From assembly GCA_009760855.2 (NCBI GenBank), contig WPIO01000012.1, forward strand, positions 7,377,501 through 7,441,500: 64,000 nt of DNA. Direction: 5' to 3'. A program made the translations under genes and the position numbers. This DNA comes from Cristatella mucedo (taxonomy: Eukaryota > Bryozoa > Phylactolaemata > Cristatellidae). The notes below the pieces were generated by a model, which had not been told where the DNA came from, made no database searches, and worked only from the letters and a program-made list of their open reading frames with translations. Positions 12,256 to 39,700 of this stretch are shown in pieces. How positions within the stretch are numbered: position 1 is the first letter of the stretch; each line of letters opens with the position of its first letter.

Positions 12256-13011
12256 GGCATGGCCTACTTTCAGTTAAATAACATTGCTGAAATTCGGGTT
12301 TGCTCAGACAGGGATGCCGCAGCTAAATTGGTCTATGCATTTGTGGCATCCCGTCTTGACTTCTATAATGTACTGCTTGCTGGTCTACCGGCATATGCAA
12401 TCAGACAGCTTGTACAAAACTCTGCAGCTAGGCTTGACAGTCGTGAGCTTTGCAGTTGCCACATCGCACCACTTCTCGCAGACCTGCACTGGCTTCCAGT
12501 CAAGCATTGCATCGACTTAAGGTTTTGTCACTCACTTTTAGGTCTCTTCATTCTTTGGCTCCAGCCGACTTATCAGATCTATTGCTCCAGCAGGCTAAAC
12601 ATCGTACCGCCTGCTTTTCGGAATCTAACTGTTAACCTATACCTCATACAAACCTCAAATCCTTTGGAGACACTGCCTTTAGTTCGTGTGCTCCCAAAGC
12701 CTGGAACTCATTCCCGACTTGCATCACGACATCTGACTTCATAACATTAAAAAAACTAAAAATTGAATCTATTTATCACAGCATTTAGTGGGTCCATGGG
12801 ATTCGTCTCTTACCTGCTTATGCGTGCCGACACTGTGCATGCTGCCACTAACCATATTCGCATGCTGACCCTGTGCATGTCACCCCTAACCATGCTATGC
12901 TTGTCATTGAGCATGCTGACTCTAAGCGTTCGATTGTGCTTCCTTTGCAGCAAATGTAAAGCACCTAGAAAGAGTTCTCTGAGGGTGCTATATCAACTGT
13001 ATTATTATTAT
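12256..13011 (+). mobile_element. LINE-A 3' fragment in intron 1 of EndoU copy 1
   Basis: Encodes the RT carboxy end in broken frame (RLDFYNVLLAGLPAYAIRQL, HIAPLLADLHWLPVKH), then the 3' UTR, and ends in the family hairpin (AAAGCACCT ... GGGTGCTAT) and TATTATTATTA. Confidence 0.88.
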
Positions 13012-14790
13012 GGCATACTTGCCGCTTCGCATGCCGACCGTGTGCTCCTGCCCACTATTTGCAATATAATTATGGGCTGGCTATGGCCGTGGTGGCGGTT
13101 ATGCAATGGTGTGCAATGCAAATGGCAGGCATACAATGTACACGGCAAATACACTAAATAGTCTCCTGGCTGTCCGATCGTGGGGGTGGCTCGCGTGGCC
13201 CAATTCTTTGCGGTTTTACACCTAGCAGCATATGCCTAGGTTACTCGCACTATGTGCGCAGCTGTACTATCTGGTTGTGTACAGTCAGGGAGCGCAACAC
13301 TGAGGGCGAGGGTATTCGTTATTCGTGTGTGCAGCCGTGAGGGCAATAGTATTCGTGTTTACATGTACGACAGTGGTGCAAAAAGGCAACACTTTCATGT
13401 TAACGAGTCCTTAAAGGTCCCTTGGCCTTAGCCTAGAGGTAAGGTGCTTGCTTCACGACCTAATCCACACCCCAATCATAGAGGTGGAAAAAAATGCCAG
13501 GCATGCCTTGCCTACGGTTAGGAGCAGAAAATTTGGCAGGGAGGGGAACAGAATCTGGACAAAAACTGCACGAAACTGCACAAAAACCTCCAAAATCTCG
13601 GCAGAAAACAACTCCCAAATCGATGCAAACTTTGCAACGACTTTTCGCACTGTTATCTGCCTAGAAGTCATTGCACATATAATAAAAAAGTCGTGTAGTA
13701 TCAACACTGCGACAAGGTGAAACACAAAGCTGGTGGCTGTGGGACAGCAGGAGCATCCAGGTGCCCTATGCTCTCCACAAATCTCAGTCAATCTAAACGT
13801 TAATGTCAGCTCTGTCGCTCGATCACACTGTAATCATTCGACACGTCCCACTAGTCAAAGGTGGGGACATATATTTTATGCCCTCCCTTTAATTTTGGTT
13901 ATATAGATAATTAAGGGGTCAATGATGGACACAGTCGTAAATTATGACAGTTCTGGGCAGGTGTAAAGAATCTTTTCAATTCCTTTTCCCACGTGCCGTG
14001 GGCATTTTTCAATATGCCTACAATATTATTATATATTATATTATTATTATTTTATTATTTTTATTTATTCATTTTATTATTTATTTTATTATTACTATAT
14101 TATTATTTTACAATAGCCTTTGCTGGTCGAATCTCAGCATCATGCAACCAATTTGATTTCTGATCGAGCTCTGCACTATCGACAATGGCACCAAAACGAA
14201 ACTGCAAGTCATTCAGCAATTTAAAAATTTGAGTTGCTAGAAGACTTGCATTTGACTTCATTTTCAGCCATGCATCACAGCACACCTTTACATTCATGAA
14301 TGTAAAATGAACTTGATGTTTTAATAATACAAAGTATTACTGTTTTAGTCTGGAAATACAAAACCTTGTAGGAATCCTTAATATCCAGCACAAAGCTTGG
14401 ACTGCCTCGAGGTAGATCTTGACTAAATACTCTGTTGCCCTGAGCCGAGATGACCCTAACCTCATAGAATGTGAACAGTTTTGATCTCCGATGATGTGTA
14501 CCTTGCTTTCGTCTTTCCTAAAGTCCAAAAACTCATTTTGCTCTAGGAAACACATTTCAAATGCTTTTTATTAGGCACCCGAGCTAGTTCAACTCCTGCA
14601 CAGACGAGGGTAAGACGTGCAAAACCAATGACTCATACCATGTGTTGGCACTTGATGGCCAAGGAGGTTGAAGATGCCGTCACAGCAGCTGCTTCTATGG
14701 GCTTAGTAGCTTTCGGCAGCAGTGGCTTGCTTTCTGAGCAGCGACATGCTGGCCGAGAAGCACCATGTCAGCAGGTACGCTTTTCTGCAG
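13012..14790. other. Intron 1 remainder or unassigned sequence
   Basis: Contains an AT-rich TTA/TATT tract at about 14020-14110 and a minus-strand frame 14103-14297 without a recognisable domain. A frame from 14628 (MTHTMCWHLMAKEVEDAV) runs into exon 2 in another frame and is probably not coding. Confidence 0.4.
14020..14110. repeat. AT-rich TTA/TATT tract
   Basis: Low-complexity run of TATTATT and TTTATT units. Confidence 0.85.
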
Positions 14791-29775
<14,985 letters not shown>

Positions 29776-30224
29776 ACGACAAAGGCTGGGCGAGTACAAA
29801 CTACAGCCCTTGCTGGCTAAGATGTTTGAGCTGTAAGGATCACATTTAAAGCGCACATCGCAATATTTTGCACACTCGATCATTCGAGCTGTGACAGCTA
29901 GTTTGCACGACAGTCTTCTGCCGTCTATGCAGTATTTTGTCAACACGTTTTATATATTGGCTAGCAATTGCGCACAAGGTCGGTCGTGGGCAATTTCTTT
30001 GTGTTTAGTTTTTTGTATCAGTAGTCACGCAGGCGGACGCTTCTCTCATATAGCCAGATCTGTGATGAGCAGAGCTGTGACTGTTAGGGCTTCATGCAAA
30101 GTCCCCATTTTATTGGGACGGTACTGTGCTTGGTTTTGTAAGCTGCCTTAATTGTCGCGTTTCCTTATGGAAACTTTGCTCCGCGTGCACATGCTGCCTC
30201 GGGCAGGCTGCAATATGGGATCAT

Positions 30225-30230
30225 AATAAA
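30225..30230 (+). terminator. Poly(A) signal of EndoU copy 1
   Basis: AATAAA 450 bp past the stop codon, in the context GGGATCATAATAAATAG. Copy 2 has a closely similar context (GTGATCATTAATAAATC), so this is probably a shared 3' end. The 3' UTR would be about 29776-30250. Confidence 0.6.
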
Positions 30231-30250
30231 TAGTGTACTAATCTGTATGG

Positions 30251-31199
30251 CTTGTCTTTTCTGCAAACCATGAACACTGGCTGGTTTCCGCCCTATTGGA
30301 AGCTGAATGAGCCTGGCCACTGCCTCCTAGGCACGTGTGACACATTGACTACTCATTCTAGTCGGATTCAGCAGCATCTATGGCTGTCATTAGTTCTCGA
30401 CAACCGTATTTAAAAACCGCCCACCTTTAGAGACATGTGCATGTAGTGTAGCATTGCTGGCATATGTTGTAGGATAGTGATGTACCAGTCTCTAGCCTGC
30501 CGTTGACCACTTCTAGTCGACAGTTTATTGTCTGTCGGAGCGGGAGAGACGAGAAGCCGTCGGCCTCTCATGTCAGATCGGCTTCTCGTGTCAGATCGGC
30601 CTCTCGCATTTCAACAGCCCTATTTCTCAGCTCGCTTGTGGTAAGTGGTCTGTGTTTCGTTACCGTCTGATGGAAGGAAATTCATGATCGCGTGGATTAT
30701 TGACTCGTACTTTACTACAAGTAATGATTATGCTGACTAATTGGCTTGGAATTTGTTATCTATATTTAAAGCTTGCACCAGTGAAATTCAGATGCTGGAA
30801 ATAGTTTACTGAGAAGACTTAATAATAGACCACACCAGAATTTCATTACACTACCAGGTATATGCTGAAACGAAGTGAATCGCGTTGATACCTAGCATGT
30901 CTGATAGCGGCTCTTCTTGCCAGGTTGTGCAAGAAGATACCACTTCCAACAAACTGAGCGTGCAGATTCCATAATTACCCGTTGTGGAACTCCTGTATCG
31001 CAATGGTTGCATGCAACTTAAAGGCGCTTGCCAATAACGGAGCCTGAACTCAAACAAATAATAATAAATGAATGAAGTGGTTAAATTTTATTGCATTTTC
31101 ATCAGTTATTTGAGGACTGAGGCCTGCCAAAATGCCAAAGTAGCCAGTGTATGTAACCAATGCCAAGGTATGCCAAGGTATGCGCGGTATAAGTATGTA
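30251..31199. other. Intergenic, no gene recognised
   Basis: A short tandem repeat of about 18 bp (TCAGATCGGCTTCTCGTG type) lies at 30561-30605. Otherwise nothing assignable. Confidence 0.45.
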
Positions 31200-31440
31200 T
31201 GCAAGTTTGTAACTCCGCGGAGCTAAGAAGGGGGCTAGGTGACTGCTACGTTGCAGACATAACGGCGAATCCATGATAGCCTAAGCGGTTGCGTTACGAA
31301 TTCGGTAGCCAGTAGCCTTCGTCTCGGGAAAAGGAAAAGTGATGTTGAAATGTAGATTCAGGAGGGCAGTCCGGAAATAAGCATCGCAGCGGCGGTGAAG
31401 AATGGCTAAAACTAAGTGCCAGAGTAGAAGCAGAAGAGAA
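31200..31440 (-). mobile_element. LINE-B 3' fragment, antisense
   Basis: TTTGTAACTCCGCGGAGCTA and TTACGAATTCGGTAGCCAGT match the antisense LINE-B 3' end. Confidence 0.65.
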
Positions 31441-32054
31441 GAGACTGCATTGTCGCTGTATAGGAAAAAGGATATTTTAATATTAAATTGTGTATGCATT
31501 TGGAGGCCAGCGCTGCGGTTATCTAGCCGCTCAGTTTATACTAACTAGGAAAACAAGTCACTCGACCGCGTTTTCGATGTTTTGGCTCGCCAAAATCCGG
31601 AAAATTGGGTTGGAAAGGGAATGGCCTACAGCAGCCTGTAATAAGGAATTACTGGCCACCGCTGATTACGCGCAGTCGTAAGAGAAGATAAATGGTGCAA
31701 GCGCAGCTGCGGCCTGACGTATATAGCCTCGATCGAGCGAGCAGCCCCGACAGAGCCTGCCATCCCCGGACGGCCGCCGTGCTTTGGAAAGCGATTGCGC
31801 GTCTCGGCGGCGGCGGCGCACGGCTTGAGCGACAGATCAGAAGAACGTGAACGGCAGCACTCGTTGGCCAGCCAGCCAGCCTACTGCGGGTCCGCCCGAG
31901 TGGAGCGAGCCGCGGCAAACTGGCCGCGTGGTCGCGGGCCGCTGAAGCTGGCCGATCGAGCATCCCCCCTACTTTTTTATGAAGACCGTATTCGTAGACT
32001 GAATGGACAGTTTACATTTACGCGATCTAGCTTGCGTACGACTAGCTCGCCAAA
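31441..32054. other. Unassigned, GC-rich part at 31700-31960
   Basis: A CpG-rich stretch (CTCGGCGGCGGCGGCGCACG) precedes a LINE-A copy. Frames here on both strands overlap and have no domain. Confidence 0.35.
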
Positions 32055-32752
32055 GGTTCTGCAACTCACTGCTCACTGGCCTGCCGGCATGTGCGATCAG
32101 GCGGTTGCAGCTGGTGCAAAACTCCGCAGCTAGGCTTGTCTGTCGTGAGCGTCGCAGTTGCCACATTACTCCACTTCTCGCCGACCTGCACTGGCTACCA
32201 GTCAAGCAACGGATTGACTTCAAGGTTTTGTCGCTCACTTTTAGGTCTCTTCATTCTATGGCTCCAGCCTATCTGTCAGATATACTACCCCATCAGGCCA
32301 AGCATCGTACCACCCGCTTTTTGGAATCCAACAGTCTACAAATACCTCGTACAAACCTCAAATCCTTTGTAAACCGGGCATTTAGTTCGTATGCTCCCAA
32401 AGCCTGGAACTCCCTCCCGACCTGCGTCAGAACATCCCCTGGCCTGACCACATTTAAAAGGAACTTAAAAACACACCTATTTAGGACAGCATTTAGTGGG
32501 TCCCTGTGATTCGTCCTTAACGTGCTTATGCGTGCTGACACTGTGCATGCTGCCACTAACCATATTTGCATGCTGACCCTGTGCATGTCACCCTTAACCA
32601 TATTATTCATTTTGTTTGTTTTTCAGGCATGATTTTACTTACCATTCAATTGCATTTCACTTTGCAGCAAATGTAAAGCGCCCAGAAAGAGATTAAGTTC
32701 TCTGAGGGCGCTTTATCAAGTGCATTTTTATTATTATTATATTATTATTAAA
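32055..32752 (+). mobile_element. LINE-A 3' fragment with intact terminal hairpin
   Basis: Encodes the RT end (LVQNSAARLVCRERRSCHIT, LLADLHWLPVKQRIDFKVLS, YAPKAWNSLPTCVRTSPGL, FKRNLKTHLFRTAFSGSL-stop), a ~120-bp 3' UTR, a perfect two-stem hairpin at 32675-32714 and an ATT-rich tail. Confidence 0.92.
32675..32714 (+). other. LINE-A 3'-terminal hairpin (best copy)
   Basis: Outer stem AAAGCGCCC/GGGCGCTTT (9 bp perfect), inner stem AGAGA/TCTCT around loop TTAAGT. Other copies keep pairing through compensatory changes. Probably the recognition site for the element's reverse transcriptase, by analogy with other LINE 3' hairpins. Confidence 0.75.
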
Positions 32753-33324
32753 GTGCTCCCTCCTAATGATCCGTGTGTTGAAGTTCTGCAGCAGACAGTC
32801 CTCTATGCCTACGGCAAGCGGCGGTGAGAGCCCTCAAGTAGGTTGCACAGCAATGCACACTACGCTGCCAAACCAGGAGACCTATCTCACTACTACGCCG
32901 TGCAACAGGCCGAAATGGAGCTTCTGCGTAGGTGGCGACAAGTGTTTGGACAGCGGGAGGGTTTACAAATTCAATGTAATTTTTGGTACGCAGCTTGATG
33001 TATAATTTAGGCCTCTTGTCGCTCGTCTTCGTTAAGGCCTATACGAATACCGTTATGTATAGTTGCATTAATTTTTCCAAACATCATTAGGCTTGCGTAA
33101 GAAGGCCACCCTGTGCGTCCTGTTTGAATTTTATGGTAGGCGTTTCTTTTCGTAATAGTCATATACACCGATTTCCTGCAAGCAAAACGCGTTCATTTAT
33201 GAAAAAACACTGCTTCGTCCGGCTTTCAGGATTCAGTTAACGATCATCTATGTGGCCTACACAGATAGCGCTTGCAGTATGCATGACAATGCACTCACAC
33301 GGATATTTGGTTTATGTAACATAT
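32753..33324. other. Unassigned
   Basis: A short + frame at 32766-33005 has no recognisable domain. Confidence 0.4.
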
Positions 33325-33832
33325 CTACGTCTATAACTCCACACAGTTACAAAGACTAAATGAATGTTACGCAAGAAATGTTTCTGTAGCGCACTAAAAG
33401 CTTAAGTGAATTCGTTACGCGTGGGGTAGCCAACAGAGTTAATCTCACTCAACAATGAGAAAGTGAGAAGCACAGCTGATAGCTGAATCAAGAGTGCCAT
33501 CGAGGAGTAAAGAAGCCTAGACGTATCAACCAAAGATGGCTTTAAAGGATGTGCAATAGCCGGCAGTAGGAGAGTAGATGTAATTGCTTAAGAATTGTAG
33601 AAGTGAGCTCGACAGTCAAGCATTTGCAGAGCAAAAGTTTCTGCTGCCAACGATCTTTAAGCGTAGGAGTGGAACAGCTAATTTATAGACCAACGAGGAC
33701 CTGAGAGAACGAGGAGGCTGAAAGAGATTCTGAAGTTCAGCTAGATATTAAGGAACCAAGCCCCAGCGGGCCTTGCGTGTCAGCGTAAAAAACTCGCTCT
33801 TTATCTGTTGATAAACTGGGATAAACATTGAA

Positions 33833-33989
33833 ATACATTGAAAATAAAAAAATAATATTCATTTATATAGCGCCACAAGAGAACTAAATCTCTATTCAGG
33901 CGCTTCACATATGCCTCAGGGCTCGAGCCCTCGACCTCAGTCAGACCTTGGTCGGGCCTAGCACCTTGACCGCTAGACCAAACCAAAAT
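33833..33989 (-). mobile_element. SINE-1, antisense, with 13-bp target duplication
   Basis: Flanked by GATAAACATTGAA at 33820-33832 and 33990-34002, a perfect duplication typical of LINE-mediated insertion. Internal order (reverse): tail with GCGCCACAAGAGAACT, B-box, A-box, ending CTAGACCAAACCAAAAT. Confidence 0.92.
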
Positions 33990-34506
33990 GATAAACATTG
34001 AATCTCTTTCAGCAAAGGTGCTACATTGCTAAACCTCTGGGATTTTTAGCTAGCCTTGCAGCTATTTTAATTACGAGCCGCAATGGCTTAATGAATATTT
34101 TTGGTAGCCCAGACAAAACAGAATGGCTGTAATCCTGCTGAGATAGAGCCTTGGAGCTAGTTCAATTTTTTGCAAGCCATCATGGTAGACAGCCCCTAAT
34201 CTTGGACAGGGATAAGAGGAGATGGCTAGCTGTGAAGGCAGTCTTCTTAATGAAATTTTCAAAATTAAGGCAGTTATCAAAGATGACATCTAATTTCTGA
34301 GCCTACGGCGACGGTCGCTCGAAACAATGCCACCTATTACAATAGCAAAGTCTCCTGGTCCAGCCGCAAGCTTGGGGTTACATTTTAGTGGCCGTCGAGT
34401 TGTGTCGTCGTTTAGGCAAGAGATATATACACACATCCAGGATCCAAAATCTGAAAGGCAAGTATACAGTTAATCAGTCGCTGCGCCATGTTGTGATGGT
34501 TTAAAT

Positions 34507-34781
34507 TTTAGTTTGATGATATGCAAGCCGGCACTGTTTCTCTGCTAAAACTCGCTGGTGAACGGATGTTGGATTCATCATCGGGTCGGCCGGTGCATAG
34601 CTGCGGTCCGCCTCTCATTAATCGTCGGGGTCGGCCGGTGCACAGCTGCGGTCGAGCAGTGGGAGCCGGGACCGGAAGATAGCGGCGAAGGGAGTCGTCC
34701 TTCCCTCTGCTCCGCGTGTCATAGAATAAACTGGCGGCGTTCGTCAACGGCCGACGTTCTGTGCGGTGTGCGAACCAAACA
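34507..34781 (+). mobile_element. Solo LTR, copy 3, inserted in LINE-B
   Basis: Shares GATATGCAAGCCGGCACTG, GGTCGGCCGGTGCACAGCTG, AATAAACTGGCGGCG and the final GTGCGAACCAAACA with copies 1 and 2. Ends are eroded and I could not confirm a target duplication. Confidence 0.75.
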
Positions 34782-35149
34782 GCAAAATGACAATTACAGG
34801 TGAGCAGCGTCAGCATAGAAGTGATAGCTGATCCCGAATACATGCACCCGAATACATTTTCCATGGGTACTGTATAATTGGAGAATAGCCAAATGCCCAA
34901 GAAAGAGCCCTTTTGGGACTCCACGAGTGACTGGCCTGGTGGTTGAGACTTGACCGCCACACGAACTGAACTGAAAAGGATGGAACTAGTCCGATTTGAA
35001 CCACGCCAGTGCCTATCGGTATAGAAACTCGTTAGATCGTCTGGTCCGTCGTCACAGGAGTAGCTGCCATATCATGAAAACTCTGTGTCAGAACTTCAAT
35101 GACTGCCTATAAAGCATCGAATAGTTTCCAGATCCTTCGTCTGACTCAG

Positions 35150-35675
35150 AGATCACTTCATTTACTTGTACCATTTTTTCTATCTGACCTCCCCTTTTCC
35201 TCGAGTTTGCTCTCGCACAACCCGCTTCTTCGCATATCTTGCCATTCCTCGTACTAAACTGAAATGTTTTGGTATTTGAACATTCAGCTCGTATGCACCA
35301 AAAGTCCGAAGCACGCTTCCGGCTACGGACATTACCGGCTATGAACTTGCACTCTTTAGTTCTGAGCTAAAGATGCACCTTCTCCAGTCAGCTTTTTTCA
35401 CCCTAGTGAAATGTAACAGTTTTGTTGTGTGTGGTTGGAATGCTTAACTGTGAAAAGTTCGGGAGATGCTACTGGCTAAAGATGCTACTAAACGGTGCCT
35501 GTGCGTGCCTTAAGGTTTACTTGAGCGTGCTGGCCTAAATAAGATACTTTTGATTTTGAAAGCTTGATATTATGCAAGCAAGTAACCTTTAGTAATCGAT
35601 TCTCTTGGAGTGAAGTTTAAAGCGCCGCGGAGAGATTGCGCTTTCTTAGAGTGCAATACAAACGAACTATTGCTA
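35150..35675 (+). mobile_element. LINE-A-like fragment, strongly degraded
   Basis: AACATTCAGCTCGTATGCAC aligns with the family's GCATTTAGTTCGTATGCTCC, and it ends AAAGCGCCGCGGAGAGATTG and a decayed tail. Confidence 0.6.
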
Positions 35676-35691
35676 TTAGTATGCAACTAAT

Positions 35692-35776
35692 ACAAATGCC
35701 CCTTTGCCAATGCCCCTCTGCAGTAGAAGAGCCAGTAGAAGAGCCAGTAGAAGAGCCAGGAGCCAGGGGCATTTGT
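35692..35776. repeat. 12-bp inverted repeat around a minisatellite
   Basis: ACAAATGCCCCT (35692-35703) and AGGGGCATTTGT (35765-35776) are perfect reverse complements. Between them GTAGAAGAGCCA is repeated about three times. Confidence 0.8.
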
Positions 35777-35865
35777 CCCCTCATAATATAGCAGTAAAGT
35801 AAGTGTTAGCTGGTCGAACCGCCATATAAAAAAGCGACAATATAATATTATAATATATAAATATT

Positions 35866-36000
35866 AAAAAGCGACAGAGGAGCCTTAGCGGCTACCGCCG
35901 AGCTTGCAGTAGGGAAATTAAAGTTTGCTTGCTCCTGGACTAGAACAAAACCTGAGTCGTAAAGTGCGAGCACCTTACTCCTGGGCTAAAACTCAGATAG
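35866..36000 (-). mobile_element. SINE-2, antisense
   Basis: AGCGACAGAGGAGCCTTAGC, then a decayed B-box region and CACCTTACTCCTGGGCTAAA (reverse of the A-box). Confidence 0.65.
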
Positions 36001-36195
36001 ACCTGGACCACCTCCTATTTCCATGCCCCCTCCATCACCACAGACGAAATTACTTCCTACTTCTACTCGAAGATCAACAGCCGAGTTCGTGCTGAGTATA
36101 TGCTATAGTCGTGTGCTATAATATTTTACTATTCGCGGGTCTTGCCCCTACATGAAAATTCTGGTGAGTCTTGTCCTAATTAATGAAACAACCTT

Positions 36196-36425
36196 TCGAG
36201 TTATGTGTATATCCGTCTCTAACTACACAAAGCAACAGCGAGTGAGTAAATGTTACGCTGGAGAGTTTTCAATGGTGTACTCAAATCCTACTGCAGCTTT
36301 CGATAGGCACATGGTAGCCAACCGACTTCATCTCAAAGGGAAAGTGAGAAGTGAATGGCTGAGTCAGAAGGTCAGAAGGTCAACTGAGGACGAGAGTAGC
36401 ACGAAAGGAACAGCTCGCGGCAGAG
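36196..36425 (-). mobile_element. LINE-B 3' fragment, antisense
   Basis: CCGTCTCTAACTACACAAAG, GGTAGCCAACCGACTTCATC and AAGTGAGAAG match the family 3' end. Confidence 0.65.
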
Positions 36426-38059
36426 TTTAATCGCGAGCAACTGGATGTTAAACGAAAAATTCAGAATTAAATGCATAGCTCATGCTGAGTAGTCAGGCTT
36501 TTATCGGAATATGGCTGGACGATAAAATGCTCAGGCGTCAGTTGCTGCGGGTCGCAGCATACCCGCGTTATGATCCTCCTCCGTGCGTCTTTGAGGCAAA
36601 CGCGTGATCCGCGCACGCGAGTATTCTCCAGCCTAGCAGACGCACTCGATTCATCGGGTGCTTTCCAAAGGAAGGCAGAGGGCCGGCTCGCCGAAGTTTT
36701 GCCCCTAGTTTTCTTTGATGATTTACCTGGACCATTTACGTTGAGGTCACGTTAATCCTACTATCCTGGTCCGATGTTAGTGAATAAGTCATGACCGAAT
36801 CCGAGGCGCAAGAGGGCTCACGCTTGAGGCCGGACTGCTAAGCTAACTTTGTGATGAAAAGTGTTTTTTTGAATTGCACAAGTACGATCGAATCGTACTT
36901 TATTCATTTTTTTTCTAGTATATGTTTAGCAGACAGGCTTGACACCCATCTGAATCGTACGTTCAATAGAAAGACTTTACCTTGCGAGGCTATTCTGCCA
37001 GATTTAGTAGTAGCCTTCCTCACTGCCGGCCCAAAGTAAGAGAGGCTTAAAAATAATCTCTACGGTGCGACCTTGCAACAAGGATGACAAGCTGATAAAA
37101 AGGCAGTGGACAAATATGGCTGACCTGTCGCGACGGCATCGTTGCAGAATTTCTGAAATACCTGGGCGCTGTTGGCACTCAGCGGCTTTCCGGCTGACCT
37201 ACTAACTAGGGGTCACTGTCTGGTAGCTTTTCTTGACTGTTGAAAACTTCCTCGACCATTTCCAGAAACCAGGGAAGATAGAATAAAATGCCACTAGCTT
37301 GAGACGGTTAGGTTTCTGACCACGATGGTGAAGCAGGTCCATAGCAGCCACTCGAAGCCACTCCTCGAAGTCGTTTCTTACATATCTAATTGAGGTCTCG
37401 TCCTCTACGTGAACCCTCTCAGGGCAGGTGTCCGACTATGGAATCAGTGCAAGAATACGCGATTATTAATTTATTGTAGGGTACAGACCCCTTTTCCATT
37501 TTCGGTAGTGAGATACAACCTTCAAAGAAAAAAATCGCTAAGACAAAAGCCGTCGACGTCAAGAGCCGTCGAGGGAAAAAGATGATAAAAGAAAAGCGGT
37601 CAGTGCCATATGAGACGCCTAGATTTACGACTCTCATTGTGGCTTGGGCTTTGATCCATCCAAGAATTGTTTGTGAGGACAGGACGAGTAAACAGAATTA
37701 GGACAACGGGCGGCTACTTTGCTCAAGTGCTCACTATGCCTGCGGAAGTAGGCTTTCGAACACCTTAGCTTGGCGACACGTTCCGTTGGATGATAAATTT
37801 GTGCAGAAAAAACGCTTGCTGGCACGTTTTCTATTAAATGAAGAAGCTCTTGCGTGCATTTATAGGTAAAATCAGCCAGGAAGCTATCTAGTCGGATCTA
37901 ACTTCCATAAACCGTAGACCGCACGCCTTCTCTCTCCAGCTTATCTCTCGAATCCATTCTCAAACCATAGCTGTAAGCGAATCGGTTATTAGTATATTAT
38001 TTAACTTGGACGCACGCCCCTACAATTTCTAAAGCCCAGATAGGCTGTACAGATCTTCG
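36426..38059. other. Intergenic, no gene recognised
   Basis: Short frames on both strands, none with a domain. Confidence 0.45.
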
Positions 38060-38323
38060 CATGTCTGCGGTGGTGCTAGGTGCTACAATCTGCTGTTCCA
38101 ACTGCGGAATGTTATCGAGTGGAGGCCGATTGCACGCTTTTTTGCTGCTGCCTGGCTTTTCGCTCATCCAGGTGCAGCAGCCAACTGCGCTTGTCCAGAC
38201 GAATGCCGCAAGTGCGTGGAATAACTTGGCTGTGGTGCCGTTGTAGAAGCATGCCAAATTCTTTGTAGCATACCGTAGTTGACAGAGGGCAGACTTGAGT
38301 GTGGTGTTGATGCGGGTGTATTA

Positions 38324-38868
38324 ACAATAATAATAATACACTTGATAAAGCGCCCCCAGAGAACTAAATCTCTCTCTAGGCGCTTTACATTTACTGCAAA
38401 GGGTAGCGCGATTGAATGGTGAGTAATATCATGCTTGATAAACATGAATAACATGGTTAGGGGTGACATGCACAGGGTCAGCATGCAAATGTGGTTAGTG
38501 GCAGCATGCACAGTGTCAGCACGCGTAAGCACATGAAGGACGAATCAAAGGGACCCACTAAATGCAGTCCTAAATAGGTGTGTTTTTAAGTTCTTTTTAA
38601 ATATGGTCAAGTCAGGGGATGTTCTGACGCAGGTCGGGAGGGAGTTCCAGGCTTTGGGAGCATACGAACTAAATGCACGGTCTCCAAAGGATTTAAGGTT
38701 TGTACGAGGTATTGGTAGACTGCTGGATTCCGAAAAGCGGGTGGTACGATGCTTGGCCTGGCGGGGGAGTAGATCTGAGAGATAGGCTGGAGACAAAGAA
38801 TGAAGTGATCTAAAAGTGAGCGACAAGACCTTGAAGTCGATCCGTTGCTTGACTGGGTGTCTAGGAAT
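38324..38868 (-). mobile_element. LINE-A 3' part, antisense, recent
   Basis: Frame 38883-38545 encodes 112 residues ending SGSL-stop, including KQRIDFKVLSLTFRSLHSLS and SYAPKAWNSLPTCVRTSPDL. The hairpin and an AATAATAATA tail lie at the left end. Absent from the matching position in duplication arm 2. Confidence 0.9.
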
Positions 38869-39101
38869 AGAAAATTTTGACACACAATCCCAAATTCAGG
38901 CAAATACTAGATGCAGTATGCTTTACGATTCCCGAATGACTTCAGGTTTTGATGTGATTGTTATGTTTGTCAATCTTCATTAAATTGCTGAAGTAATGAA
39001 GTTAGTCAGACCGTCATCAAGTTTGATTTAGCCAAGTTATCATCCGATTTCGAAAGTCTGCTGCGAGGAAGTCAATCGGTGGAGTGCACGGCGGAAGAAC
39101 A

Positions 39102-39169
39102 TACACACACAAACACACAAACACACAAACACACAAACACACGAACACACAAACACACACACACACACT
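39102..39169. repeat. (ACAA/AC)n microsatellite
   Basis: CACACAAACACACAAACACA units. In the other duplication arm this site is a long GA run instead. Confidence 0.9.
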
Positions 39170-39559
39170 CACTTATATATAAGTCAGCTACAGCAGTGCT
39201 TCTTCTGAAAAGAGCTAAAGGCCACGATTGTACATGGCGACAGGTTATCTAGGGGAAAGGGCGATGGCAAGGATAAGTCGACTGGTAACTAAAATACTTC
39301 AAAGGGTCACATAATCACCTGAAGGATCACATAATAACCCTTTGCTTTCACATTCGCGCTCTGAAGTCTATCACTAAGATGGAAATTAAACCAAGCGATG
39401 AAGTGCCAGCGATTCTAGGTGATAAGCGCTCAAGATGCATTTTTGATGAAAGGAATCAAACAATGCCGAAAGATCTAGCACAACAAGCAAAGAGACTCTA
39501 TCCATGTTCACATTTCTAAGAAGTTTGTTACAAACCCAATTCCTAAGCAGAGTAAAGTC

Positions 39560-39700
39560 ATTTATGTAGTGGTACAAGAGCTTTGGTGGTTACCCGCCAC
39601 CTAGAAGTAGGTAATATAAAATTGTCTGCCGCAAGACTTGAATCCACGACTTGGCTCATGAAGTAAGAGCCCCCTTGGCTAAGTAGTGCTGACTCAGCGG
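39560..39700 (-). mobile_element. SINE-2, antisense, in duplication arm 1
   Basis: GGTACAAGAGCTTTGGTGGT through CTTGAATCCACGAC. The matching element lies at 62223-62360 in arm 2. Confidence 0.6.

Larger units (their letters stand above)
33325..35100 (-). mobile_element. LINE-B, antisense, broken by SINE-1 and a solo LTR
   Basis: Follows 7244-8400 of the long copy step by step (3' end at 33325, RT end, then 34003-34506 and 34782-35100). SINE-1 (33833-33989) and a solo LTR (34507-34781) interrupt it. No open frame of useful length remains. Confidence 0.75.
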
